Source: Trichocoleus sp. FACHB-46
GTDB taxonomy: Bacteria; Cyanobacteriota; Cyanobacteriia; FACHB-46
Assembly: GCF_014695385.1 (NCBI RefSeq)
Contig: NZ_JACJOD010000008.1
Span: 1-64,000, forward strand
Direction: 5' to 3'
DNA: 64,000 nt
Shown here piece by piece: positions 8,671-17,508 of the stretch. Under the pieces are notes generated by a model. The model was not told where the DNA came from and searched no databases. It saw only the letters and a list, made by a program, of their open reading frames with translations. How positions within the stretch are numbered: the first letter of the stretch is position 1; the number at the start of each line of letters is the position of its first letter. A program made the position numbers and the translations under genes.

Positions 8671-11556
8671 CTACTCTAAGCGCCCCGCAAATGGGGTGGC
8701 TAGAGGCGTTTCTGGTTGCTGATGGCGACTTGCTGCTGTTGATAGAACTGGAGATGGAGCAGCAGTAGAAGTAGAGAGGGCGAGCGGCGGAGCTTGATGT
8801 TCTAGGAGAGCAATGTGCTCGCGCGGATGCTGTTTAGGATGTGAGGGTGGCTCGAATGGTTTTGGCTCAGATGGTTCAGCCTGAGGCAATACAGGTTCCG
8901 GGGAAGAATTTCCTTGCTGCGAATCTGGCGCTACGGTTGGAGCAGTTGGAACTGTCTCAGCAGGATTGGTAATGAACGGCTCTAAGCGATCGCTGGGTGC
9001 AGTCGTGGGCGCAATTGATGGCTCAGCTTCCAGGGGTGTGGAATCTTCTGGAGAGGTGGTGAAGGGCTCTAGATTGTTATTAGGCGGAGCCGATGGAAGT
9101 CTGGGTTCCACGTTTTCAGGAATAGAGGTATCGTCCGCAGGTGCCTCTACAGGATCAGTAAAGGGTTCTAAACCCTCGTTTAGGGTTGGACTAGGTGCGG
9201 GTGTCTGATTCAGAGGACTAGAAGTATCACCGTTTAATGGTTGAGAAGTATCACCCTCTAGGGGCGACGACTCAAAGGGTTCAGTGCTGTTTTCAGGCTT
9301 TGTAAAGGGTTCTGCCTCGGGTTGAGAGTTGAGAGGAGCACCAGGGTCAGGAGATGTATCATCGCTAGGGACAAGCTCGTCAGGCGGTTCTGATGGGTCT
9401 GGTGTCAGCGGTTGCCAATAATCATCTGGTTCCTGACGGTGTGGGTAAGTATAGCCACTCTCAGGCTCAGAGTTCAGCTCTGATGGCTCAGATTCGGTCG
9501 GTTCAAGCTCCGCTGGCGCAGATTCAGATGGTTCCGAATCTAGGGATGGGTTGGACCTGTCTGGCTTGAAAGCATCTGGCTCGAAAGCATCTGGCTCAAA
9601 AGGCTCAGGCGTAGTGGAGCCATCAGGCCAAGCATCGGTTGGGTCTGGAGAGGGGGCAGCAGTCGGTTGAGAGGGTAAAGATTGCCAGTTGTCGGCGGGT
9701 TCTGGGTTAGAGAAGCTAGGGCTTGGCTCTGAATCGGGGAAAGCAGGAGCGCTATTACTGGGTGCAGTATCGGGTGCGAAAGGTTGTGAGTTGAGTGGAG
9801 TAGCAGGGTCGTTGGATCGCTCATCTGGTGAAGCAGGTAGGTCGTCAGGAGCTGAGTCTGGTGTAGTAATAAAGGAGTCAGGTGACGTTGTCTCAGGTGT
9901 AGATTGTGGCGACGGAGCAACATTCGTCGCATCTGGGTTGAGAGATGGTTCCCTGAAAACCTCTGACTCCCCTGGCTCAACCACTTCAGAACTACGGGCA
10001 TCAAGAATAACGGAGGATGGCATCGGTTGAGCAAAGAGGCTCGATCGCTCACGAATTTGATTGAGGATTTGCTCACCGCGATCGCCAGACACAATGCGGG
10101 GTTGATACTGCGTCACCTCAACTGGCAAAAATTCCACCTTCATTTGCTTGTCCCGCAAGGCAACTTTTAGCACCGCTGTATCGTAGTCGCTGCGGGAATT
10201 GCCGCCAAAAATGAAGTTGCCTAGAGAATAGACAATTGGTCGTCCCTTATAAATTTCCGCTCCTTGCAGGACATGGGGATGGTGCCCCACAACCAGATCA
10301 GCTCCTTTATCAATGGTGTGGTGTGCTAGCTGAATCTGCATATCTACGGGATACTCAGCTAATTCCTCGCCCCAATGGTAATTTACAACGATCCAATCAA
10401 CCTGCTTACGAATAGCTCGAATATCCTCGGCGATGCGATCGTTGCGAGTGGGATTGGTGCCAGCAACATCTATATCTGCCGCATGAAGGTCTGCATCGTA
10501 ATAGCCGAGATAAGCAATGCGCTGTCCCTTCACTTCTAAGATTTCTGGACGACGAGCTTCCTTAATGTCTCGACCCGCCCCAATGTGATGAATGCCCGCC
10601 TGCTCTAGCGTTTCTAGCGTTTCTATCAACCCGGATGCTTCGTAGTCCATCGCGTGATTGTTAGCCAGAGTCACAATGTCGATGCCGCCATCCGTTAATA
10701 CTTCTACCGACTCTGGGTCAGCCTTGAAGTTAAATTGCTTATCTGGCAGTGGTGAGGTGGCGCGGGTTAAAGGATTTTCGAGATTCACCATCGCTACGTC
10801 TGCTTGGCGATACTCCTTCATGTCGGCGAAGGCCCAGTTGTAGTCTTGACCAACTAAATCCTCGAAGGCATCAGATAGGGTGACATCCCCCCCAAACATC
10901 AAGGTGACGGCTGGGTCATCAGGATTGAGTAGGTTTTGGTGCTGCACCACTGGAACTGTCTCTAAGGCAGCACGGATCGCATTCGGTCGGTTGGGTTCAG
11001 ACCTCGTGAGTGTGGTTTCGGGGGTGCGACCGTTGGCAGAGGCGATCGTTGGCTCTGTAGGAGTTTCGTTGTAGCTGAGCAGACAACCCAAGACAAACGC
11101 TGCTACGGCAGAACCACTGAGCAAGAGAGAACGAGCTAGCTTCAGATAAACACGCTGATCTAGCAGTTGTTTGACAGATATGGATTGAGTCGCTTGAGGG
11201 CGGTTGGCGGGCTGACGGGGGCGCTTTTGGCGTCTGCTGGATGTGGCTAAGCGAACAGATTGCTGCCAGAGAGTTTGACTTTCATCTGCGAAGCGAGCCG
11301 CAATCCTGACTCCTTCGATAAAGTCTAAGTTGAGCTGGCAAAGACGATGGCAAATGAAGCGGACTAAGCGATCGCGCTCTGGAATGCGATCGAACTCGAC
11401 GGTAATGTGTAGGCAATTAGAGCGAGTGGGTCGAATGGAGGCGTAGACCCCTTGAGGAACTAAGTAGCTATTCAGCCAATAGGCGATCGCTCGAACATTA
11501 CCTTCTCGTGCTAACTCCAGCACGGAAGGTTGAGATACACGATTAGAATAAGCCAT
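8671..11556 (-). CDS. CapA-family metallophosphatase-like protein with a long Pro/Ser/Glu-rich tail
   Basis: A roughly 961-residue protein. The first 95 residues form a small alpha/beta domain and are followed by a basic stretch and one membrane segment (about 145-165). Residues about 215-510 form a CapA (poly-gamma-glutamate-synthesis-like) metallophosphoesterase domain: F-G-G-D-V, N-L-E-N-P, L-A-N-N-H-A-M-D-Y, N-Y-H-W-G and V-G-H-H-P-H-V-L. The last 430 residues are low complexity, rich in Pro, Ser, Glu, Asp and Thr with E-P-F and P-S/S-E-P steps, probably a disordered extracytoplasmic or wall-spanning tail. The ATG at 11556 has GAGGAG at SD distance; a GTG three codons earlier is a less likely start. 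It is probably involved in the envelope or a polymer, but the substrate is unknown. Confidence 0.85.
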   Translation of the reverse strand: MAYSNRVSQPSVLELAREGNVRAIAYWLNSYLVPQGVYASIRPTRSNCLHITVEFDRIPERDRLVRFICHRLCQLNLDFIEGVRIAARFADESQTLWQQSVRLATSSRRQKRPRQPANRPQATQSISVKQLLDQRVYLKLARSLLLSGSAVAAFVLGCLLSYNETPTEPTIASANGRTPETTLTRSEPNRPNAIRAALETVPVVQHQNLLNPDDPAVTLMFGGDVTLSDAFEDLVGQDYNWAFADMKEYRQADVAMVNLENPLTRATSPLPDKQFNFKADPESVEVLTDGGIDIVTLANNHAMDYEASGLIETLETLEQAGIHHIGAGRDIKEARRPEILEVKGQRIAYLGYYDADLHAADIDVAGTNPTRNDRIAEDIRAIRKQVDWIVVNYHWGEELAEYPVDMQIQLAHHTIDKGADLVVGHHPHVLQGAEIYKGRPIVYSLGNFIFGGNSRSDYDTAVLKVALRDKQMKVEFLPVEVTQYQPRIVSGDRGEQILNQIRERSSLFAQPMPSSVILDARSSEVVEPGESEVFREPSLNPDATNVAPSPQSTPETTSPDSFITTPDSAPDDLPASPDERSNDPATPLNSQPFAPDTAPSNSAPAFPDSEPSPSFSNPEPADNWQSLPSQPTAAPSPDPTDAWPDGSTTPEPFEPDAFEPDAFKPDRSNPSLDSEPSESAPAELEPTESEPSELNSEPESGYTYPHRQEPDDYWQPLTPDPSEPPDELVPSDDTSPDPGAPLNSQPEAEPFTKPENSTEPFESSPLEGDTSQPLNGDTSSPLNQTPAPSPTLNEGLEPFTDPVEAPADDTSIPENVEPRLPSAPPNNNLEPFTTSPEDSTPLEAEPSIAPTTAPSDRLEPFITNPAETVPTAPTVAPDSQQGNSSPEPVLPQAEPSEPKPFEPPSHPKQHPREHIALLEHQAPPLALSTSTAAPSPVLSTAASRHQQPETPLATPFAGRLE

Positions 11557-11902
11557 CCTCTTCACTCCTCAACATCAACTGCCACCGTTACTTCCCGTTG
11601 CACCCACAAATTGGCAGATGATTGACCCTATCTTATCGGCATTAAATCATTAATTACTCGGACGGGAAACCTATTTATAGCTTTAATCCAGAATAGTTAG
11701 CCCCCATAGAACATATGGTTCACGCTATTTTGGCTTCATAGATGCAGCCCGCACTTCCTAGTTAATGTTAGTTGTCAGTGATAGTAATCACAAGCTTATA
11801 ACGTTTAGGGTCACAGGTTATAGTCGATCTCAATCAACTGTTAGAACTCGAAAGTACCTGATAGTAAGGGTGGCAGTAAAACAGTCAGGATAATTCGTAG
11901 CT
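11557..11902. other. Gene-free divergent promoter region
   Basis: About 345 bp between the CapA-like gene (left) and the small 74-residue gene (right). It is AT-rich and should contain two divergent promoters, but I saw no strong hairpin, repeat or recognisable operator. Confidence 0.5.
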
Positions 11903-12127
11903 ATGATCCATACGCTCGTACAATCTGCTTTCCAGACAGGCTGTCTCAGCGTGGCATCTGAGGGGTTAATCCGCCAAGTATTGTCAATTGGAGGCTATAA
12001 AGCTGCCGATTTAGAGGTGTTAGAAAAGTTATACAGTGCCGTGGATGCTGGAGTCATTAAGCGAGAAGCTCCTGGAGCCGTTGAGATGCCATTGCAACGT
12101 CTGCGATCTGTGGCACAACGGAGATAA
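11903..12127 (+). CDS. Small conserved cyanobacterial protein of unknown function
   Basis: A 74-residue soluble protein without membrane segments. It reads as mostly helical, with I-R-Q-V-L-S-I-G-G-Y-K and L-E-V-L-E-K-L-Y-S-A-V-D-A-G-V-I as core segments and a basic C-terminus. I recognise the type as a small protein recurring in cyanobacteria but know no function. A good rho-independent terminator lies about 210 bp downstream, so the transcript may have a long 3' part. Confidence 0.6.
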   Translation: MIHTLVQSAFQTGCLSVASEGLIRQVLSIGGYKAADLEVLEKLYSAVDAGVIKREAPGAVEMPLQRLRSVAQRR

Positions 12128-12337
12128 CTCTCGACTGAGAGACGAGCTAGTAGGGAATAAAGTTTTAATTTGTGGCTAAAGTTAGGGTGAAAAAGGCTCT
12201 GGCTTAAGGAGTCATAAACCTAAAATTCATAGGATTAAACTGCTATTGGACAACTAAGCAATTCTAATTTTGATCTAAATCAAAACAGATTTCTATCCGA
12301 TCTTGACCATAATCTTTCCCATGACCCAACAGACACC

Positions 12338-12367
12338 AAGCCCCTGATTTAGGGGCTTATTTTTTTA
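12338..12367 (+). terminator. Rho-independent terminator
   Basis: AAGCCCCT and AGGGGCTT flank a 5-nt loop and run into ATTTTTTT. It sits at the 3' end of the AAA ATPase gene of the opposite strand and terminates plus-strand transcription from the 74-residue gene or from an RNA between 12128 and 12338. Confidence 0.8.
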
Positions 12368-13903
12368 GTTACGAGTTTTCAGTTTTTGTTGCCTCTGTTC
12401 CCAAGCTCGTAGAATATGGGCCATCGTTACCTTAATCTCCAATGAATCTACGGCTGCGTAAAAAGTTGCAGCTTGGGCGATCGCGCAAATTTCACCTCCA
12501 TTTAGAGGCAGCTTGTGAGCTAGAAACTCCCAATCAATGCTGGAGTCGAGGCCGATCGTACTGGGAAAAACTTGATGCCATAACTTCAAGCGATCGCCTG
12601 GCGTGGGGAGCGGGAATTCTAAAATTTGGTCAATTTCCTGTCGCCAGTGCCAACGCACCGATTGCAACAACGGCACGCTGAATAAGGTGATGCCTCGCTG
12701 CTGCTGACGTTGATGAATCAGTTGATGCAGGTCTGCGGTCGCTAATGCAGCAGAACGTCCCAGCCAGAGCGGTGCCGACTTGATTAGCAATACTGTTGGG
12801 CTGTGTTCATGAATTTCCTGAAGCAACCTGCGAAACTCGGCAGGCGGCACCAAGGCTAGGTCAGTCCAGAACAGAGAAGTTTTTAATTGTTGAGCGATCG
12901 CCGCTGCTGCCATTGTTTTGCCTGTGCCCGCCGCTCCTACCAAAATCGCCACGGTTCCAGGTAGCGGGGGAGGGGTAGAGCAGCTAGGTTGTAAATCGCT
13001 CCAAACTGCTTGCACCTCGGACCACAGCTCTACCCGTTGCCCTAAATGCTGCAAGGTTGCCAAAAGCGATCGCGGCAAAATCAGTTGCGTCCCGTCAGGT
13101 GTGGCTTTTTCTTCACGCAGGTAGCGGGGCAGGGGAAGGTGAGTATGAGGTACAGGGTGCAGCTGAGGAAGCTGAGCCGGTTGAACTAAAACCTCTAAAG
13201 TTTGCGGCTGGGGTTGCTCAGCCAATAAATAATTCACCAAGTCGTCACTCAACTTCAGCCGCCGAGTAAGTAAGGTTTCCTCGCCACAAGCCACCATTTG
13301 CAGCAAACCCTGCTGAATTAAGCTAGAGTTGGCAGTCAGGTAAGCCCGACCCGTTTGCCATTCCTGGTCATTACGACACAGCAACCGCAACACCAAATCG
13401 ACGGTGGGTAAATCAGGGCAGCCACAGGTACTAGAAACCTCAACGGAAACTCGTGCTGCTGAGCTGGATTCGTGGCTTTGGAGATAGTTGTAGAGCTTAG
13501 CGTAGCGACGATTAATTTCTGGAGCCAAGCTAAACAGAACCAAGTTCTTTTCAAAGGCAGTGAGCTTGAGGCGATCGCGCAACTGCGGTAAACCTAGAGC
13601 CACACCCTGCTGCAAACTAGCCTGAATTCGCGCCTCCATCTGCTGCTGATAGCTGGTTGCAGTACCACTGCGATTGGTAGGGCGCGGACGAGTTTCATCA
13701 TAACCAGCCGTACCGTCTAAGGCGACTAAGCCTTTCCACCAGTGACTTGTGGCTCGATCAGCCCGTGACTGCGCCACTCGGTCTACTGTTTTTTGCTCTT
13801 GGCGCTGTCGAGCGATCGCCACACTCAAGATGCGATCGAGCCAAGTCAGTTCTGCTTTCAGGTAAGCCCAGTTATTCTGAAATACCTCTGCTGGATCACT
13901 CAT
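12365..13903 (-). CDS. AAA-type ATPase with degenerate Walker B
   Basis: A 512-residue protein. The N-terminal half is helical, with a likely winged-helix part around 160-230; the C-terminal half is an AAA module. Walker A is intact (G-A-A-G-T-G-K-T, 323-330). At the Walker B position (about 371-380) the strand V-L-L-I is followed by K-S-A-P-L-W instead of the usual D-E-A-D-A-L-F, so the catalytic Asp/Glu pair is absent. ATP binding is plausible and efficient hydrolysis is doubtful. The family is seen in cyanobacteria as a CDC48-like ATPase; its role is unknown. Its start overlaps the end of the glyoxalase-family gene by 8 bp, so the two are likely cotranscribed. Confidence 0.78.
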   Translation of the reverse strand: MSDPAEVFQNNWAYLKAELTWLDRILSVAIARQRQEQKTVDRVAQSRADRATSHWWKGLVALDGTAGYDETRPRPTNRSGTATSYQQQMEARIQASLQQGVALGLPQLRDRLKLTAFEKNLVLFSLAPEINRRYAKLYNYLQSHESSSAARVSVEVSSTCGCPDLPTVDLVLRLLCRNDQEWQTGRAYLTANSSLIQQGLLQMVACGEETLLTRRLKLSDDLVNYLLAEQPQPQTLEVLVQPAQLPQLHPVPHTHLPLPRYLREEKATPDGTQLILPRSLLATLQHLGQRVELWSEVQAVWSDLQPSCSTPPPLPGTVAILVGAAGTGKTMAAAAIAQQLKTSLFWTDLALVPPAEFRRLLQEIHEHSPTVLLIKSAPLWLGRSAALATADLHQLIHQRQQQRGITLFSVPLLQSVRWHWRQEIDQILEFPLPTPGDRLKLWHQVFPSTIGLDSSIDWEFLAHKLPLNGGEICAIAQAATFYAAVDSLEIKVTMAHILRAWEQRQQKLKTRN

Positions 13904-14336
13904 GATTCATCACCCGGATGAATTCGAGGGGTAAACCATCGGCATCAGCAATGAAAGCAACCTCATAAACGCGATCGCCAATCATTTGTTGGTTGGGTTC
14001 CAGTAGTACCTTCAGGGGTGAGATCTGCTCAGGTTGCGACTCAGCCGCCTCAGCAAATTTGGCTTGCAAATCTTCTAGCCACTTGGGCAAATCCGTAGTG
14101 GTATCGGTGAGGTCAAAGGAAAGGTGATAGTACCCGGTGTAGTGCTCGTCGTTAAAAGCATCAGCGACGGGACGCGGCTCTGGAATTTGGATCAATTCAA
14201 TCCGTCCACTCAAGCCTGACATCCAGCAAGCCAACGTGTAGCCCGTGGTGAATCGTTCATTGACCACAAACCCTAACTGCTCGTAAAACGCGATCGCCCG
14301 ATGGATATTGGCAGTCCGAATAGATGCGTGATGCAT
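13896..14336 (-). CDS. gloA: Glyoxalase I-like VOC-fold protein
   Basis: About 146 residues from the ATG at 14336 (M-H-H-A-S-I-R-T-A-N-I), the usual N-terminus of cyanobacterial lactoylglutathione-lyase-like proteins. A longer GTG-started version from 14384 is possible. The protein shows two beta-alpha-beta-beta-beta units with metal-ligand candidates His at the start, Glu in R-I-E-L-I-Q, His in Y-Y-H-L-S-F-D and Glu in L-P-L-E-F-I-R. It probably detoxifies methylglyoxal or a related alpha-keto aldehyde, but the VOC family is broad. It is the first gene of a unit with the AAA ATPase. Confidence 0.78.
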   Translation of the reverse strand: MHHASIRTANIHRAIAFYEQLGFVVNERFTTGYTLACWMSGLSGRIELIQIPEPRPVADAFNDEHYTGYYHLSFDLTDTTTDLPKWLEDLQAKFAEAAESQPEQISPLKVLLEPNQQMIGDRVYEVAFIADADGLPLEFIRVMNHE

Positions 14337-14397
14337 AGGTGATGAAGCTAAGCGCGTCGGGCCGTTAGCTAACGAATGGCTCACGGCTCAGGATGGA

Positions 14398-14907
14398 TTA
14401 CTCAAACAAACGAAAATAAGGATAACGAACCGGAGCACCTGGCTCTTTTTCTAAGTCGAAATTAATCACATCCCAGCAAGGGTCTTCTTCTGGGCTAGGA
14501 CTAAACTCTACAGGCAGACCGTAAAGCCGAGGTTTGGCTGAATCTGTCTGACCCCGCCAGGGAGTGCTGCGTTCTAAATAAGCGCTAATTAAATCTTTAT
14601 AGCGTTGGGCAATGATGACGCGAGTCGCCCGATAGCCTTGGGTGTAAAGCCGATCTAACGCTTCGTGGATTTCAAACCGAATGCCGTCTGGATGCGTATG
14701 CTGACGATACCATTCGTTGTTCCACTGCCTCCAGTGACGTCCTGACTGCAAGTGAACCAGTTCGCCTGTTTGTGGATCTGATTCAAAGGCACCGTGCCTC
14801 TGACACAAATAAGTATCTGTCAGGGTTAGAGCCGGAATGGTTTGGCGGCAGTGCGGGCACTGAATCTCCGGACCAAAAATTGGATACTGTAAGCCATGAG
14901 TCATCAT
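14398..14907 (-). CDS. TIGR02652-type conserved cyanobacterial zinc-ribbon protein
   Basis: From the Met-Met pair at 14907 the protein has about 169 residues. It contains C-P-H-C (near residue 16) and later C-Q-R-H, a probable zinc site, then G-R-H-W-R-Q-W-N-N-E-W-Y and R-V-I-I-A-Q-R-Y-K-D-L-I-S-A-Y-L-E-R, which match the TIGR02652 pattern as I know it. The frame is open further upstream to 15021, but that start would leave only 2 bp to the divergent carbonic-anhydrase gene, so the internal start is preferred. Function unknown. Confidence 0.78.
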   Translation of the reverse strand: MMTHGLQYPIFGPEIQCPHCRQTIPALTLTDTYLCQRHGAFESDPQTGELVHLQSGRHWRQWNNEWYRQHTHPDGIRFEIHEALDRLYTQGYRATRVIIAQRYKDLISAYLERSTPWRGQTDSAKPRLYGLPVEFSPSPEEDPCWDVINFDLEKEPGAPVRYPYFRLFE

Positions 14908-15023
14908 GAAGTGCGGATCTGCATGGTGTTTCTGTGTCAGTGCCAGTTGTTTTATTATAACTAGGGAAGTTCTGCCCTCGATGTCAATTCTATGGGCATT
15001 CTGCTGATACTCTGGGCACAATT

Positions 15024-15581
15024 TTGAGTGATTTCAACCCATCTCCTCTAATTTCGGCTTCTTATTGGCCTGCACCGGATCTCTCTCAAGCTGCATTTGT
15101 GGCTCCGGGGGCGACGGTCATGGGTAATGTGGCGATCGCCGCTGGTGCCAGCATTTGGTTTGGTGCTGTGGTGCGGGCTGATGTCGAGCGCATTGAAATT
15201 GGCCTCTGTACCAATGTTCAAGATGGAGCCATATTACACGGTGATCCAGGTAAGCTCACCATCTTAGAAGACTACGTCACCATTGGACATCGAGCTGTAA
15301 TCCATAGCGCTCATATTGAGCAAGGTTGCTTAATTGGCATCGGGGCGATCGTGCTGGATGGAGTGCGTGTAGGGGCAGGCAGCATTGTGGGGGCGGGTTC
15401 GGTCGTAACCAAAGATGTACCTCCGCGATCGCTTGTGGTGGGAGTTCCGGCGAAACGGTTGCGCGAACTCGCAGATGAAGAAGTAGCAGACTTAATTGAG
15501 CATGCCCGGCGTTACGAAAAGTTAGCCTTGGTGCATGCAGGCAAAGGCACCGATCTTGGCTTTACCCAGACGCACGCTTAA
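15024..15581 (+). CDS. Gamma-class carbonic anhydrase-like protein (left-handed beta-helix)
   Basis: A 185-residue protein of hexapeptide repeats (about residues 25-140, many I/V-x-x-G/A steps) with the gamma-CA signature: F-G-A-V-V-R-A-D, the metal His in I-L-H-G-D, then T-I-G-H-R-A-V-I-H-S-A-H-I. It forms a trimer; relatives either hydrate CO2 or are structural (CcmM N-domain, ferripyochelin-binding-protein group). The start is TTG, since no ATG or GTG lies in frame near the N-terminus. It is transcribed divergently from the TIGR02652 gene. Confidence 0.88.
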   Translation: MSDFNPSPLISASYWPAPDLSQAAFVAPGATVMGNVAIAAGASIWFGAVVRADVERIEIGLCTNVQDGAILHGDPGKLTILEDYVTIGHRAVIHSAHIEQGCLIGIGAIVLDGVRVGAGSIVGAGSVVTKDVPPRSLVVGVPAKRLRELADEEVADLIEHARRYEKLALVHAGKGTDLGFTQTHA

Positions 15582-15735
15582 GCAGGCTTGTAGATGCCCT
15601 CAATCGATCGCTAAAAATAAGCCGAAAGCCTGAGAAATTGCGATCGCTGTGAAAAAGCGCCCGTTTGGATAAATAATACAATTATGAGAGCTATTCAAAA
15701 ATCTTTAATCTCTGGTTAGAAGAGGAGATCGGGAT

Positions 15736-15855
15736 ATGGACTTGGATTATCGCGTGGTGGTGGTTTTGCTGCCAGTCATTTTGGCTGGAAGCTGGGCAGC
15801 GTTCAATATTGCCAAGGCTGCCTTGGCTCAAATTCAGGGGTTTCTGGCCAAGTAA
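15736..15855 (+). CDS. psbY: Photosystem II protein Y, small subunit
   Basis: A 39-residue single-span thylakoid protein at the PSII periphery near cytochrome b559. It reads M-D-L-D-Y-R-V followed by a hydrophobic span (V-V-V-V-L-L-P-V-I-L-A-G-S-W) and the hallmark A-A-F-N-I and Q-I-Q-G-F-L-A-K end, matching cyanobacterial PsbY. A clear AGAGGAG lies about 9 bp before the ATG, and a rho-independent terminator follows within 50 bp, so it is a monocistronic unit. It is easily missed because of its length. Confidence 0.93.
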   Translation: MDLDYRVVVVLLPVILAGSWAAFNIAKAALAQIQGFLAK

Positions 15856-15897
15856 CCACACTATAGGGCTGAACTATTTCAGTTCACATGATGCAAC

Positions 15898-15940
15898 AAA
15901 CGACTGTAATCCTTTGCGGAAACACAGTCGTTTTTGTTTT
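15898..15940 (+). terminator. Rho-independent terminator after psbY
   Basis: AAACGACTGT and ACAGTCGTTT form a perfect 10-bp stem around a 15-nt loop and are followed by a T-rich run. Confidence 0.88.
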
Positions 15941-16010
15941 GGCGCTATGAGTTTGAGGAGTACGAAGAGTGCGAGCAATGCGATCGCTGGATTTTTGTAG
16001 GGCTGTGGCT

Positions 16011-16769
16011 TTAATCGAGTTTTTGCTCGGTTGTTTCAGACCATGCCAGCGGGTTGAAGGAAGTGTCGTAGTCGTAGACATCAATGTGCTCAGTCTGCTT
16101 GAGGAAGTTCACCACTATGTAGGTTAAAGGGGTGGCGATCGCCTCGTAAGCCGTTTTGATCAGCCATTGCGTCACAATTGCTGAAACTATCTGGCTAGCT
16201 GCGATCGTGCCGACAAAGGCTACTGTGACGAAAATTAGCGAATCCAACCCCTGTCCAACAATTGTGGAACCAATGGTTCGCATCCAAAGCCATCTTCCCT
16301 GAGTCGCCACTTTCAACTTGGCTAACACGAAGGAATTGACAAATTCCCCCACCAAATAGGCTAGAAACGAAGCCAGCAGCAACCGAGGGGTATTGCCTAG
16401 AATGCGCTCGTAAGCCGCTTGTCCATCCCAAAACGGCGCAGGGGGAAGCTGTTGGCCAAGCCAAATGGCAAGCACGGCAATTAAGTTGCACAGAAACCCC
16501 AACCAGATTGCTAGACGAGCCTGCCGATACCCATACACTTCAGTGAGCACATCCCCACAGATGTAGCTAATCGGAAAAATCACGATCGCCGCAGTTACGA
16601 CCTGGCCTTGCAGGCTCACCAGCTTGGTCGCGACAATGTTGGACACAATTAGGCAGGTTACGAATAGAACCACCACGAGCAAGAACCATCCAGAGTAGCG
16701 AGCTGAGGGAGGGGGCGATGCTGAGGGAGGGGGCGATGCTGAGGAGGAATTGCGAGAACGCTTCGGCAT
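16011..16769 (-). CDS. yhhQ: Queuosine-precursor transporter (YhhQ/VUT family)
   Basis: A 252-residue membrane protein with about six segments, matching the former DUF165/VUT family: V-S-N-I-V-A-T-K-L-V, F-P-I-S-Y-I-C-G-D-V-L-T-E-V-Y-G-Y, F-L-A-Y-L-V-G-E-F-V-N-S and R-T-I-G-S-T-I-V-G-Q-G-L-D-S. In other bacteria this family imports preQ0/preQ1 for tRNA queuosine. The cytosolic N-terminus carries a duplicated S-A-S-P-P-P unit produced by an 18-bp DNA repeat. It is flanked by unrelated genes; the substrate is inferred from the family. Confidence 0.88.
   Translation of the reverse strand: MPKRSRNSSSASPPPSASPPPSARYSGWFLLVVVLFVTCLIVSNIVATKLVSLQGQVVTAAIVIFPISYICGDVLTEVYGYRQARLAIWLGFLCNLIAVLAIWLGQQLPPAPFWDGQAAYERILGNTPRLLLASFLAYLVGEFVNSFVLAKLKVATQGRWLWMRTIGSTIVGQGLDSLIFVTVAFVGTIAASQIVSAIVTQWLIKTAYEAIATPLTYIVVNFLKQTEHIDVYDYDTSFNPLAWSETTEQKLD
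16702..16737. repeat. 18-bp tandem repeat inside the yhhQ gene
   Basis: GCTGAGGGAGGGGGCGAT occurs twice back to back, with a partial third copy. On the coding strand it encodes S-A-S-P-P-P twice in the cytosolic N-terminal tail. It is in frame and therefore tolerated. Confidence 0.9.
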
Positions 16770-16837
16770 AGTGCTGTTGCTAGGGTTCTACCTGCAAAGC
16801 ATTGTGGCACTGAATTGAGTGGATGACGAATGAACTG

Positions 16838-17353
16838 TTAACTGAGATCGTCAAATTTTTCTCCAAGCTCGGAAAATAGGGTTTTCAGTTCGTTAAATTG
16901 AGTTTTGAGCTGACGCTGCGTCGCAAAAATTCGCGCCTGCTGAACCCTTCTATAAGGGTTCAGCAGACTAGAGGACCGAGCCTTCTGGGCGAACTCCTCA
17001 GGTGCAACTTGAACTTGATAAATTTCACTTAATAATCTTGCTAAGGCTTCTGAAGTTGGCTTTCCCTGGTCTAATAAACTCTGAGCCAGAATCCGGGCTT
17101 GACTAAGCGTCAGCTTTTGCTGCCCAGCATATAATTCTTGATTTTCCTGATTGAGGTTGGACAACTCTTGGTTAGTATGGCTCAGCTCTTGCTCTAGCAC
17201 TTGAGTTTCTTGATACGAATTTTCTAGTTGTTGTGTTAGAGACTCTATCTGCTCTTGTAATAACGCGATCGCATCTTGTAGCTTAGATTCAGCCTGTTCG
17301 TAAATAGCGTTAATTTCCTGCAATTTTCTCTGCTCGGAGGGCTGACTCAGCAT
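16838..17353 (-). CDS. Coiled-coil protein of unknown function
   Basis: From the Met at 17353 about 171 residues follow. Residues about 12-80 (L-Q-E-I-N-A-I-Y-E-Q-A-E to E-N-Q-E-L-Y) form a strongly heptad-like, Gln/Glu-rich coiled coil. A globular helical part after residue 80 contains L-S-Q-A-R-I-L-A-Q-S-L-L and Y-R-R-V-Q-Q-A-R-I-F-A-T. An upstream in-frame start at 17431 would add 26 residues of no obvious character. I see no catalytic motif, signal peptide or membrane span. Role unknown; possibly structural. Confidence 0.65.
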   Translation of the reverse strand: MLSQPSEQRKLQEINAIYEQAESKLQDAIALLQEQIESLTQQLENSYQETQVLEQELSHTNQELSNLNQENQELYAGQQKLTLSQARILAQSLLDQGKPTSEALARLLSEIYQVQVAPEEFAQKARSSSLLNPYRRVQQARIFATQRQLKTQFNELKTLFSELGEKFDDLS

Positions 17354-17508
17354 AGCCGATAGTCCTTGCGCGTTTTTTGTTAGTGCACACCTCTTAACTA
17401 GAAGTTTAGAAGACAGCAAGATAGAGGCCAAAAAAATTCATCGAACCGGAGCGATTAACTTTAAAGCAACGTCTTAACTAGCTAGGAAACAGAGCTGCAA
17501 AAATCAGG

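Noticed and set aside
9540-10094. 184-codon minus-strand frame in the CapA-like gene tail
   Set aside because: It is an alternative frame of the repetitive Pro/Ser-rich tail; the low complexity keeps several frames open.
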